From: Bacillota bacterium
GTDB lineage: Bacteria; Bacillota; Sulfobacillia; Thermaerobacterales; RSA17
Direction of reading: 5' to 3'
Length of the DNA: 60,235 nucleotides
Assembly: GCA_017577485.1 (NCBI GenBank)
Contig: PKRI01000008.1
Location: forward strand, 1-60,235
Part shown: positions 31,851 to 41,012 of the stretch, in pieces
Numbering within the stretch: the stretch's first letter is position 1
Layout: every line of letters begins with the position of its first letter
Notes under the pieces: generated by a model
Seen by the model: only the letters and a program-made list of their open reading frames with translations
Databases searched by the model: none
What the model was told of the DNA's origin: nothing
Position numbers and translations under genes: made by a program

Positions 31851-33028
31851 GGCCGCCCCGCCAGCGCGGCCAGCGCCGGCACCAGGCGGCCCAGGGCTTC
31901 CAGCAGGCGGTCGACGTCGTCCTCGGTGGAGTGGCGCGACAGGCTGATGCGCAGCGTGCCCTGGGCGTAGCGGTCCGGCACCTTGAGGGCCCGGATCACG
32001 TGGCTGGTGACGCCCCGGCGGGAATGGCAGGCCGAACCCGTGGACACGTAGATGTCCTGCTCGGCCAGGGCGTGGACCAGCACCTCGCCGCGCACCCCAG
32101 GGAAGGACACGTTGACGATGTGGGGTGCCGCGCCGTCAGGGTCGGCGGGGCCGTTGACGCGGGCGTCGGGAAAATGGCGGCGCAGGCCGTCCAGCAGCCG
32201 CGCCCGCAATCGGGCCAGGTGGTCGGGGGCGCCGGCGGCCATGGCCTCCAGGGTCAGGTCCAGGGCCCGGCCGAAGCCGGCGATCCCGGGGACGTTCTCG
32301 GTGCCCGGCCGCAGGCCGCCCTGCTGGTCCCCGCCGAAGAGCAGCGGCGCCAACCTCACGCCCTCGGCCGCGAACAGGGCGCCGATCCCCTTGGGACCGT
32401 GGATCTTGTGGGCGCTGACGGTCATCATGTCCACGCCCCAGTCCAGGGGGCGCAGGGGAAACTTGCCCAGGCTCTGCACCGCGTCCACGTGGAAGAGGGG
32501 ATAGCGCCCGCGGCCCCGCCGGCGGCGGATCAGGTCGCCGACGGCGGCCACCGGCTGCACGGTGCCCACCTCGTTGTTGACGTGCTGGATGGAGACCAGG
32601 ACGGTGTCGTCCCGCAGCGCCGCTTCCACGGCGGCGGCGTCGACGCGGCCCTCGCTGTCCACCGGCAGCACCGTCACGTCGAAGCCCTCGCGGCCCAGGG
32701 CCAGGCAGGCCTCCAGCACCGACGAGTGCTCCACGGCGGTGGTGATCACGTGCCGCCCATGGCGGGCCGCGGCGCGGGCGGCGCCCAGCACGGCCAGGTT
32801 GTTGGCCTCGGTGCCGCCCGAGGTGAAGATGATGCTGCGTTCCTCGACGCCGCCCAGGGCCCGGGCCACGGCCTGGCGCGCAGCGCGGACCAGGCGCTCG
32901 GCTTCCAGTCCCTTGCGGTGCGGCGAGGACGGGTTGCCGTAGGCGGCCGACGCCGCGTGGACCATGGCTTCCGCGACTTCGGGATCCACCCTTGTCGTGG
33001 CGCTGTTGTCGAGGTAGACTTCACCCAA
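31847..33028 (-). CDS. cysteine desulfurase (NifS/IscS family)
   Basis: 393 aa PLP enzyme that releases persulfide sulfur from cysteine. 'YLDNSATTRVDPEVAEAM', 'FTSGGTEANNLAVLG', 'TTAVEHSSVLEAC', PLP lysine in 'MTVSAHKIHGPKGIGALF', and the catalytic cysteine in 'YVSTGSACHSRRGVTSHVIRAL'. Group I (NifS/IscS) by this long loop. The TTG at 33028 has GAGGAGGG upstream, and a promoter lies at 33052-33081. It forms an operon with thiI, the usual Gram-positive nifZ-thiI arrangement. Confidence 0.94.
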   Translation of the reverse strand: MGEVYLDNSATTRVDPEVAEAMVHAASAAYGNPSSPHRKGLEAERLVRAARQAVARALGGVEERSIIFTSGGTEANNLAVLGAARAAARHGRHVITTAVEHSSVLEACLALGREGFDVTVLPVDSEGRVDAAAVEAALRDDTVLVSIQHVNNEVGTVQPVAAVGDLIRRRRGRGRYPLFHVDAVQSLGKFPLRPLDWGVDMMTVSAHKIHGPKGIGALFAAEGVRLAPLLFGGDQQGGLRPGTENVPGIAGFGRALDLTLEAMAAGAPDHLARLRARLLDGLRRHFPDARVNGPADPDGAAPHIVNVSFPGVRGEVLVHALAEQDIYVSTGSACHSRRGVTSHVIRALKVPDRYAQGTLRISLSRHSTEDDVDRLLEALGRLVPALAALAGRP

Positions 33029-33051
33029 CGGGGACCCTCCTCGCCTGGACC

Positions 33052-33081
33052 ATCGTACACCAGCGTTTTCAGCCCCCTCAA
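33052..33081 (-). promoter_or_regulatory. sigma-A promoter of iscS-thiI
   Basis: On the minus strand, TTGAGG (33081-33076) is followed after 18 bases by TACGAT (33057-33052), about 24 bases upstream of the desulfurase start. The -35 matches 4 of 6 bases and the -10 5 of 6. Confidence 0.6.
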
Positions 33082-33159
33082 CCGATGTCCCCCGCCGCCG
33101 GAATCCGGGCCGCGCGGTCTAGGGTCTTCGCCCGATCTCGACATCGGGTGCAGGCCTCA

Positions 33160-33188
33160 TTGCCCCTCCGAAACCCTTGCGTTATGGT
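33160..33188 (+). promoter_or_regulatory. sigma-A-like promoter for the small ORF at 33246
   Basis: TTGCCC (33160-33165), 17-bp spacer, TATGGT (33183-33188). It is oriented away from the iscS promoter. A CRP/FNR-type palindrome begins five bases downstream, over the expected transcription start. Confidence 0.5.
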
Positions 33189-33192
33189 TGCT

Positions 33193-33208
33193 TGTGAACT
33201 CATTCACA
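33193..33208. promoter_or_regulatory. CRP/FNR-family operator, perfect TGTGA-N6-TCACA
   Basis: TGTGA (33193-33197) and TCACA (33204-33208) flank ACTCAT; the palindrome extends to TGTGAA/TTCACA. This is the consensus of the CRP/FNR superfamily. Its place around the start site of the 33160 promoter suggests repression; it lies too far upstream (about 135 bases) to be the usual activation site of iscS. Confidence 0.6.
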
Positions 33209-33245
33209 TCCCCAACGCCCTGGCTGGCTGCTGGAGGTGCTGCCG

Positions 33246-33464
33246 GTGGATCCCCAGTTGCGCGCGCTGGTTGCGGCCGTACTGCAGCGGACGTACAGGG
33301 ACCTGGCGTCGGGTCCGAGGGGCAACGGTCACGACGTGTCGGCCAAGGATTACCGGGACGCGCGCGCCTTTGTCGAGACGGGCTGGTTCGACACGCTCTG
33401 CGAGTGCCTCAACCTCGACGCCGAGGAAACGCGCCGGGTGTTCCTGGCCTCCAAGGCCAGTTGA
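33246..33464 (+). CDS. small hypothetical protein, 72 aa
   Basis: Soluble, charged, mostly helical by composition. The segment 'DYRDARAFVETGWFDTLCECLNLDAEETRRVFL' looks structured and phage-protein-like ('W-F..L...L-x-L-D...-R'), but I recognise no family. The GTG at 33246 has GGAGG 8 bases upstream; the frame also opens at GTG 33237, which overlaps that ribosome binding site. It stands alone between divergent iscS and argG, under its own promoter and a CRP/FNR-like operator, and is followed by a strong terminator. Confidence 0.7.
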   Translation: MDPQLRALVAAVLQRTYRDLASGPRGNGHDVSAKDYRDARAFVETGWFDTLCECLNLDAEETRRVFLASKAS

Positions 33465-33536
33465 CTTTCTTGTGGCGCCCGTGACGCCAACGCTCGTGGG
33501 AACGCTCGTGTGATCGTGCCGTGCCCGTACGTTTGA

Positions 33537-33587
33537 AGCCGCGCCGGGCGGCTGCCCCCGGGCAGCCCCGCGGAGCGGCTCTTTTTT
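33537..33587 (+). terminator. strong rho-independent terminator
   Basis: A 21-bp stem with three mismatches (33537-33557 with 33560-33580), 2-nt tip, followed by CTTTTTT (33581-33587). It ends the transcript of the small ORF at 33246 and insulates the argG promoter, which begins ten bases later. Confidence 0.9.
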
Positions 33588-33596
33588 GCCGGCGCG

Positions 33597-33625
33597 TTGC
33601 ATAATTATGCGGAGCATGGTATGAT
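33597..33625 (+). promoter_or_regulatory. argGH promoter with overlapping ARG-box-like palindrome
   Basis: TTGCAT (33597-33602), 17-bp spacer, TATGAT (33620-33625): a very good sigma-A promoter. A perfect 12-bp palindrome GCATAATTATGC (33599-33610) overlaps the -35 and is unusually AT-rich for this genome. It matches the AT-rich symmetric core of ArgR/AhrC boxes, so arginine repression of argGH is likely. Confidence 0.75.
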
Positions 33626-33817
33626 GCCCGCTGCCGCCGGCCGCTATGCAGGGCCCGCCGTGCACGGCCCGTGCGGCCCCGGCGGCGGCCTGCCGGCGTT
33701 GAGGCCCGGCAGCGGCGATTCACGCGAGAGCACCCGCGCGCGCATGGGCGCGCGGGCATGCGCATGTATCGAGGCGAAGGGTGGCGTTGAGCGGTCATGG
33801 CCGCAGGAGCGGGTTCG
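33626..33817 (+). promoter_or_regulatory. long structured argG leader
   Basis: Transcription should start near 33632, leaving about 185 untranslated bases before the preferred argG start. Two clean stem-loops can be drawn: CTGCCGG (33690-33696) with CCGGCAG (33706-33712), and CCCGCGCGC (33733-33741) with GCGCGCGGG (33748-33756). No T-tract follows either and no leader peptide is evident. It may be an RNA-level control or simply a stable 5' end. Confidence 0.4.
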
Positions 33818-35068
<1,251 letters not shown>

Positions 35069-35083
35069 GCGGGAGCAGCGGCG

Positions 35084-36463
35084 ATGAGCCACGCCACGCC
35101 CTGGGGCGGTCGCTTCAGCCAGGAACCGGCCGAGGCGCTGCTGCGTTTCACCGAGTCCACCGGGCAGGACGCCGCGCTGTTCGTCGACGACGTGCGCGGC
35201 AGCATCGCCCACGCGCGCATGCTGGCGGCCCGGGGGCTGATCTCCGAGGACGACGCCCGCGCCATCGTCCAGGGCCTGGAGGGGATCCTGGCCGACTGGC
35301 AGGCGGGACGGATCCAGCTGGACCCGCGCCTCGAGGACGTCCACATGAACGTGGAGCGGCTGCTGGAGCAGCGCATCGGTGAGCCGGCCCGCCGCCTCCA
35401 CACTGCCCGTAGCCGCAACGACCAGGTGGCGCTGGACCTGCGCCTCTTCCTGCGCCGGCGCACCGCCGACGTCCGGCGGGCGCTGGCGCGGCTGGCCGTG
35501 GTGCTCTGCGACCTGGCGGAGCAGCACGCCGAGACGGTGATGCCCGGCTACACCCACCTGCAGCGGGCCCAGGCCGTGACCCTGGGCCACCACCTGCTGG
35601 CGTACGTGGAGATGCTGGCCCGGGACGACCAGCGCTTCGCCGACGCGGCCCGGCGCATGGGGCAGAGCCCGCTGGGCGCCGGCGCCCTGGCCGGCACCAG
35701 CCTGCCCATCGACCGGGAGCAGACCGCCGCCGAACTGGGCTTCGAGGGGGTCGCCGCCAACAGCCTGGACGCGGTGGCGGACCGGGACTTCGCCGTGGAG
35801 TTCCTGGCGGCGGCGGCCATCCTCATGATGCACCTGTCGCGGCTGGGCGAGGAGCTGGTGCTCTGGTCCACCCAGGAGTTCGGCTTCATGACCTTCAGCG
35901 ACGCCTACGCCACCGGCTCCAGCATGATGCCGCAGAAGAAGAACCCCGACATCGCGGAACTGGTGCGGGGCAGGGCCGGGCGCGTCTACGGCGATCTGGT
36001 GGCGCTGCTGGTGGTGCTGAAGGGCCTGCCCCTTTCCTATAACCGCGACCTGCAGGAGGACAAGCCGCCGGTGATCGACGCGGCGGACACCTGCGAGGCC
36101 TGCCTGTCGATCCTGGCCGACGCCCTGTCCCAGGCGCAGTTCCACGCGGACCGCATGGCGGCCGCCGCCGCCGACCCGGCCCTGGGGGCCACCGACCTGG
36201 CCGAGTACCTGGTGGAGCGGGGCGTGCCGTTCCGGGAGGCCCACCACGTGGTGGGGCGCCTGGTGGCCGAGACCGACGGGCTGAAGCGGGTGGACGCCGC
36301 GGCCCTGGCGCGGGCCCATCAGGCCTTCGGTCCCGACGCCCTGGAGCGGCTGGATCCGCGCCGGGCGGTGCAGGCAAGGAGCCTGCCCGGCGGGCCGGCG
36401 CCGGAGCGGGTGCGCCGGCGGGCGGCCCAGCTGCGGGAGCTGTTCCGCGCGGCCGGTGGGTGA
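35084..36463 (+). CDS. argH: argininosuccinate lyase
   Basis: 459 aa, normal length. It cleaves argininosuccinate to arginine and fumarate. 'WGGRFSQEPAEALLRFTEST', 'LEDVHMNVERLLEQRIGEPARRLHTARSRNDQVALDLRL', 'MPGYTHLQRAQAVTLGHHLLAY' and the superfamily loop 'GSSMMPQKKNPDIAELVRGRAGRVYG' are all present, with the catalytic serine in GSSMMPQKKNP. Second gene of argGH. ATG 35084 with GGGAGCAG upstream. Confidence 0.96.
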   Translation: MSHATPWGGRFSQEPAEALLRFTESTGQDAALFVDDVRGSIAHARMLAARGLISEDDARAIVQGLEGILADWQAGRIQLDPRLEDVHMNVERLLEQRIGEPARRLHTARSRNDQVALDLRLFLRRRTADVRRALARLAVVLCDLAEQHAETVMPGYTHLQRAQAVTLGHHLLAYVEMLARDDQRFADAARRMGQSPLGAGALAGTSLPIDREQTAAELGFEGVAANSLDAVADRDFAVEFLAAAAILMMHLSRLGEELVLWSTQEFGFMTFSDAYATGSSMMPQKKNPDIAELVRGRAGRVYGDLVALLVVLKGLPLSYNRDLQEDKPPVIDAADTCEACLSILADALSQAQFHADRMAAAAADPALGATDLAEYLVERGVPFREAHHVVGRLVAETDGLKRVDAAALARAHQAFGPDALERLDPRRAVQARSLPGGPAPERVRRRAAQLRELFRAAGG

Positions 36464-36950
36464 GGGCGGCGCCGTGCGGGCGGCGCAGGCGGAGGGCGGC
36501 GCCGGGGGACGGCACAGGCGCTGCAGCCGGGACGCCGCCCACCGGTGACGACGGGCGCGGCGGGACGCGGGCAGCCGCTCCCATGTTCCCCTGTAAGGAA
36601 CAGCCGGCACCTGTTCCGGGGGTTCGGCCCCTGTCGCGGGGGCACAACTCCGCCCCGGAGCCCCGGGCGGGGACACGAAGTCCAGTATCGTCCCTGTTTG
36701 CGGGCTTCAGGTCCCGTCCGCACCGTTCAGGGATGATCCTGTCCCTACTTATGTCAACCTGGCAGCCTCCGCACCGCTTTGGCCGTCCCCCAGGTCCAAA
36801 ATTGGCCCTGGTGCCGGAAAAATGGCGCGATTCGACACGAATAGGGTTGATATCGGAGCAGCCCGCAGTTCCCCGGACCCGCGAAATTTGGAACCACTCT
36901 TCTTAGAGACCTGTCCCGTCCTGAAACCCGCATGAAATAGGGCTTTTCCC
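36464..36950. other. 487-base gap without a credible gene; short palindromes and CCTGT repeats
   Basis: No reading frame here looks coding. A perfect stem TGTTCC-N7-GGAACA lies at 36584-36602. CCTGT recurs at 36590, 36610 and 36630 (exactly 20 bases apart), then at 36693 and 36738. Several GGGAC/GTCCC inverted pairs surround them. From about 36760 the sequence becomes noticeably AT-richer up to the iron transporter promoter. No transposase remnant or tRNA is recognisable. Confidence 0.5.
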
Positions 36951-36979
36951 TTGACAGCACCCGCCCTCCAACGTACGAT
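36951..36979 (+). promoter_or_regulatory. sigma-A promoter of the iron(III) transporter operon
   Basis: Consensus TTGACA (36951-36956), 17-bp spacer, TACGAT (36974-36979). Transcription should begin near 36986, directly in front of the Fur box. Confidence 0.9.
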
Positions 36980-36989
36980 TGGCAAGGAC

Positions 36990-37010
36990 TGAAAATGACA
37001 ATCATTTTCA
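36990..37010. promoter_or_regulatory. Fur box
   Basis: A perfect inverted repeat, TGAAAATGA-CAA-TCATTTTCA, closely matching the Fur consensus GATAATGATAATCATTATC. It covers the expected transcription start of the operon at 37027, so iron-loaded Fur would block transcription. Confidence 0.93.
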
Positions 37011-37026
37011 GGAGAGGAGAATGGGC

Positions 37027-38133
37027 GTGGCGAGAATGCAGCGCCTTTTCTCGGTCCTTGCCAGCCTGGTGCTGGCGGCCGTCCTGCTGGCGGCGTGCGG
37101 CGGGCCCGGCCAGCAGCCCGGCGGCGCATCGGGCGGCGGGAGCGGCGGTGCCGCCGAAACGTCCGAGGACGCCGGCGAGGCCGCCGAGCCCGCGTCCACG
37201 GAACCGGCCCGCGTGGTGGTCTACTCCGGGCGGAACGAGAACCTGATCGGTCCCCTGCTGGAGCGGTTCCAGCAGGCTACGGGCATCCAGGTGGAGGTGC
37301 GCTACGGGTCCACCAGCGAGATGGCCGCCACGCTCCTGGAGGAGGGCCAGCGCAGCCCGGCCGACGTGTTCCTGGCCCAGGACGCGGGGGCGCTGGGCGC
37401 CGTGGCCCGCGAGGGCCTGCTGCGGCCGCTGCCGGCCGACCTGCTGGACCGGGTGGACCAGCGGTTCCGGTCGCCCGACGGGCTGTGGGTGGGCGTCAGC
37501 GGCCGTGCCCGCACCCTGGTCTACAACCCGGAGCGGCTGGCTGAGAGCGACCTGCCCCGGTCCATCTTCGACCTGACCGACCCCAAGTGGCGGGGCCGCC
37601 TGGGCTGGGCGCCCACCAACGCCTCGCTCCAGGCCTTCGTCACCGCCATGCGGGTGGTTTACGGCGACGATGAGACCCGCCGCTGGCTGGAAGGCTTCAT
37701 CGCCAACGAGCCGCGGGTCTATCCCAACAACGCCGCCCAGGTGGAGGCGGTGGCCGCCGGCGAGATCGACCTGGGCCTGGTCAACCACTACTACCTCTAC
37801 CAGTTGAAGGCCCAGTACGGCGAAGACTACCCGGCCGCCAACTACTACCTGCCCGACGGCGACATCGGCGCGCTGATCAACGTGGCCGGGGTGGGCGTCC
37901 TGCAGACGGCCCCCAACCCCGAGGCCGCCATGCGGCTGGTGGACTTCCTGCTGTCGGAGGAGGCCCAGCGCTACTTCGCCGAGCAGACGTACGAGTACCC
38001 GCTGATCAGCGGCGTGGAGACCGGCGCCGGCCTGCCGCCCATCGAAGGGCTGGCCTCGCCGGACATCGACCTCAGCGACCTCTGGGACCTGGAGGGCACG
38101 CTGGAACTGCTCCGCGAGGTCGGGGCGCTCTAG
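37027..38133 (+). CDS. iron(III) ABC transporter substrate-binding lipoprotein
   Basis: 368 aa. Lipoprotein signal ending 'LLAACGG', with Cys24 as the acylated residue, then a Gly/Ala/Glu linker. The mature part is an FbpA/FutA-type binding protein: 'VVVYSGRNENLIGPLLERFQQATGIQVEVRYGSTSEMAATLLEEG', 'DVFLAQDAGALGAVA', 'WVGVSGRARTLVYNPERL', and the iron-binding double tyrosine in 'LGLVNHYYLYQLK'. The GTG at 37027 was chosen because GGAGAGGAG ends about 7 bases before it; ATG 37021 abuts that sequence. First gene of a three-gene operon under Fur control. Confidence 0.93.
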   Translation: MARMQRLFSVLASLVLAAVLLAACGGPGQQPGGASGGGSGGAAETSEDAGEAAEPASTEPARVVVYSGRNENLIGPLLERFQQATGIQVEVRYGSTSEMAATLLEEGQRSPADVFLAQDAGALGAVAREGLLRPLPADLLDRVDQRFRSPDGLWVGVSGRARTLVYNPERLAESDLPRSIFDLTDPKWRGRLGWAPTNASLQAFVTAMRVVYGDDETRRWLEGFIANEPRVYPNNAAQVEAVAAGEIDLGLVNHYYLYQLKAQYGEDYPAANYYLPDGDIGALINVAGVGVLQTAPNPEAAMRLVDFLLSEEAQRYFAEQTYEYPLISGVETGAGLPPIEGLASPDIDLSDLWDLEGTLELLREVGAL

Positions 38134-38199
38134 CGGGCCGGGCGCCTGGACGCCACGAGAGGTGAACGCGCGCTGAGCCTTGGAGCCGCATCACGGACG

Positions 38200-39882
38200 G
38201 TGCGCCGGGGTGCCGGGGGCAGCGTCACCGCCCCCGGCGCCCTGGCCTGGCTTCTGGCGTGGCTCGTTGCCGCCCTGGTGCTGATCCCGGTGGTGTGGGT
38301 GGTGCTGCGGGCGGCCGCGGCCGACCGGGACATCTGGCGGCTGGTAGCCGACCCGCGCACCCTGCGGCTGCTGGCCAACACCCTGCTGCTGGCCCTGGCG
38401 GTCACCGCCGCGGCCGTGATCCTGGCGGTGCCCATGGCCTGGCTCACCACCCGCAGCGACCTGCCCGGCCGCCGCTTCTGGACCGTGGCCCTGGCGGTCC
38501 CGCTGGCGGTGCCCAGTTACCTGGGCGCCTACACCATCATCGCCGCCCTGGGACCGCGGGGCATGCTGCAGCAACTGGCCGGCCGGTTCCTGGGCCTGGA
38601 GCGCCTGCCCGACCTGTACGGCTTCGGCGGTGCCGCCCTGGCGCTCACGCTGTTCAGTTACCCGTACGTGTACCTGACGGTGCGCGGGGCGCTGCTGCGG
38701 GCCGACCCGGCGCTGGAGGAGGCGTCCCGCAGCCTCGGGCACGGGCCCCTGGCCACCTTCCTGCGGGTGGTGCTGCCCAACCTGCGGCCGGCCATCGCCT
38801 CGGGCGCCCTGCTGGTGGCCCTCTACGTCTTCAGCGACTTCGGCGCCGTGTCGTTCATGCAGTTCGAGACCTTCACCCGCGCCATCTACACCCAGTACCT
38901 GGCGGCATTCGACCGCACGTACGGCGCGGTGCTGAGCCTGCTGCTGGTGGCCTGCACGGCGCTGGTCCTGGCCGGTGAGGCATGGACCCGGGGCCGCGCC
39001 CGCCACGACCGGGTTGGACCGGGCCTGCAGCGCACGCCGGCGGTGGTCTCCCTGGGCCGCTGGCGGGTGCCGGCGCTGATCTTCTGCGGCATGGTCACCT
39101 TCCTGGGCATCGGCCTGCCGCTGATCGTGGTCTTCTACTGGCTGTTCCTGGGCTCCGACCCCCTCGGCTGGTCCCTGGCCCGCCAGGCCCTGGGCAACTC
39201 GCTGCTGGCGGGGGCCCTGGCAGCGGTGGCCACCGTCCTGATGGCCCTGCCGGTGGCCAGGGTGGCGGCCCGCAGCCCCAGCCCCTGGGCGCGGGTGGTG
39301 GAGTCGGCCAGTTACGTGGGTTACGCCCTGCCCGGCGTGGTGGTGGCCCTGGGCCTGGTCTTCTTCGGCATCCACGCCGCCTGGCCGCTGTACCAGACCC
39401 TGACCATGCTCATCTTCGGCTACGTGGTCCTCTTCCTGCCCCAGGCCGTGGGTGCGCTGCGCAGCTCCTTCCTGCAGATCAACCCGCACCTGGAGGAAGC
39501 CGCCCGCACCCTGGGCGCCGGCAGCGGCCGCACCCTGCGGACCGTGACGCTGCCGCTGCTGGGACCGGGCGCGGCGGCTGCGGCGGCGCTGGTGTTCCTC
39601 ACCACCATCAAGGAACTGCCGGCCACGCTGCTTCTGGGTCCCACCGGGTTCCGCACCCTGGCCACGGTGGTCTGGTCCACCACCAGCGAGGTCTTCTACG
39701 GCCGGGCGGCACCTGCCGCGCTGGTCCTCATGATGGTATCGTTCCTGTCGGTGGCCTTTTTGCTGGCTGACGCGCGGCCCGGCGCCCTGTGGGCACCGTG
39801 GACCGCCCGGCGGGGGAGGCGACGGCATGACGCAGCCGGCGGGGACGGCGGTCTCGTGCCGCGGCGTGCGCAAGCGGTTTGA
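38200..39882 (+). CDS. iron(III) ABC transporter permease (two fused permease domains)
   Basis: 560 aa with about 12 membrane helices and two BPD_transp_1 domains, as in FbpB/AfuB. The coupling loops are 'EASRSLGHGPLATFLRVVLPNLRPAIASG' and 'EAARTLGAGSGRTLRTVTLPLLGPGAAAA'. The GTG at 38200 is the first standard start but has no ribosome binding site; a CTG at 38173 in the same frame has GAGAGGTGA 8 bases upstream and may be the real start. The last ~40 residues ('PWTARRGRRRHDAAGGDGG') overlap the ATPase gene by 56 bases and look non-structural. Confidence 0.9.
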   Translation: MRRGAGGSVTAPGALAWLLAWLVAALVLIPVVWVVLRAAAADRDIWRLVADPRTLRLLANTLLLALAVTAAAVILAVPMAWLTTRSDLPGRRFWTVALAVPLAVPSYLGAYTIIAALGPRGMLQQLAGRFLGLERLPDLYGFGGAALALTLFSYPYVYLTVRGALLRADPALEEASRSLGHGPLATFLRVVLPNLRPAIASGALLVALYVFSDFGAVSFMQFETFTRAIYTQYLAAFDRTYGAVLSLLLVACTALVLAGEAWTRGRARHDRVGPGLQRTPAVVSLGRWRVPALIFCGMVTFLGIGLPLIVVFYWLFLGSDPLGWSLARQALGNSLLAGALAAVATVLMALPVARVAARSPSPWARVVESASYVGYALPGVVVALGLVFFGIHAAWPLYQTLTMLIFGYVVLFLPQAVGALRSSFLQINPHLEEAARTLGAGSGRTLRTVTLPLLGPGAAAAAALVFLTTIKELPATLLLGPTGFRTLATVVWSTTSEVFYGRAAPAALVLMMVSFLSVAFLLADARPGALWAPWTARRGRRRHDAAGGDGGLVPRRAQAV

Positions 39883-40930
39883 AGGCGTCGACGCCGTGGC
39901 CGGCGTGGACCTGGAGGTCCAGGCCGGAGAGTTGCTGTGCCTGCTGGGGCCCAGCGGCTGCGGCAAGACCACGCTGCTGCGGCTGATGGCCGGTCTGGAG
40001 CGCCAGGACGACGGGCGCATCGAGATCGCCGGCCGCCTGGTGGCCGGCCCCGGCGTCCACATGCCGCCCGAGGCGAGGCGGGTGGGCATGGTGTTCCAGG
40101 ACTACGCGCTGTTCCCCCACCTGACGGTGCGCGACAACGTGGCCTACGGCCTTAAGGGCAGCGGCCGTCACGGCCGGTGGTCGGCGGACAACGGCCGCCG
40201 GGACATCCGCCGCCGGGTGGACGAGATGCTGGAACTGGTGGGCCTGTCGGACCGGGCCGACAGCCTGCCCCACGAGTTGTCGGGCGGGCAGCAGCAGCGC
40301 CTGGCCCTGGCGCGGGCCCTGGCGCCGGCTCCCGACGTGATCCTGCTGGACGAGCCCTTCTCCAACCTGGACCTGGCCCTGCGCCGCCGCCTGCGCCGCG
40401 ACGTCCGCGAGATCCTGCGCCAGGCCGGCGTCACCGCCATCTTCGTGACCCACGACCAGGAGGAAGCCCTCAGCGTGGCCGACCGGCTGGCGGTGATGTG
40501 GGAAGGCCGCATCGTGCAGGCGGGGCCGCCGCGTCACGTGTACCACTACCCGGCCACCCGCCGGGTGGCCAGTTTCCTGGGCGAGGCCAACTTCCTGCCC
40601 GCCACCGCCGCCGGCGGCCGCGCCACCTGCGACCTGGGCACCTTCCCGGCGCCCGCCTGGCTCAACGGGCCGCTGGAGTTGATGTTCCGCCCCGAGGCGC
40701 TGCAGCTGGTGCCCGCCGACGACGGCGAGGCGGTGGTCACGTCCAGCGCCTTCTTCGGCCACGACCAGCTGGTGGCGGTGCGCCTGCCGCGCGGCACCAC
40801 GGTGGAGGCCCGGGTGGTGGGAATGGAAAGTTTCCGGCCGGGCCAGCGGGTGCGGGTCGTGGTCCAGGGACTGCCCATGATGTTCGCGCCCGGCGGGGGC
40901 GCCTACCGGCATGACGGCCTGGGCTTCTGA
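39827..40930 (+). CDS. iron(III) ABC transporter ATP-binding protein
   Basis: 367 aa. Walker A 'LLGPSGCGKTTLLRL', Q-loop 'VFQDYALFPHLTV', signature 'LSGGQQQRLALARAL', Walker B 'VILLDEPFSNLD', H-loop 'VTHDQEEA', followed by a C-terminal TOBE-like regulatory domain (~240-367), as in FbpC/FutC. It energises uptake by the preceding permease. ATG 39827 follows GGGGGAGG and lies inside the end of the permease gene. Confidence 0.94.
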   Translation: MTQPAGTAVSCRGVRKRFEGVDAVAGVDLEVQAGELLCLLGPSGCGKTTLLRLMAGLERQDDGRIEIAGRLVAGPGVHMPPEARRVGMVFQDYALFPHLTVRDNVAYGLKGSGRHGRWSADNGRRDIRRRVDEMLELVGLSDRADSLPHELSGGQQQRLALARALAPAPDVILLDEPFSNLDLALRRRLRRDVREILRQAGVTAIFVTHDQEEALSVADRLAVMWEGRIVQAGPPRHVYHYPATRRVASFLGEANFLPATAAGGRATCDLGTFPAPAWLNGPLELMFRPEALQLVPADDGEAVVTSSAFFGHDQLVAVRLPRGTTVEARVVGMESFRPGQRVRVVVQGLPMMFAPGGGAYRHDGLGF

Positions 40931-41012
40931 GCCGGGCTGCACCGGCCTGGCGCCGCTTCTGGCGGGGCGGGCTCCTGACAAGGCAGCACCGGCTCTTGCA
41001 TAAACATCCCCC

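Noticed and set aside
36464..36950. Insertion-sequence remnant
   Set aside because: There are palindromes, but no transposase fragment in any frame, no target-site duplication and no clear terminal inverted repeats.
36979..37026. TTG start at 36979 for the iron-binding lipoprotein
   Set aside because: It would place the Fur box and ribosome binding site inside the coding region and put charged residues ahead of the signal peptide.
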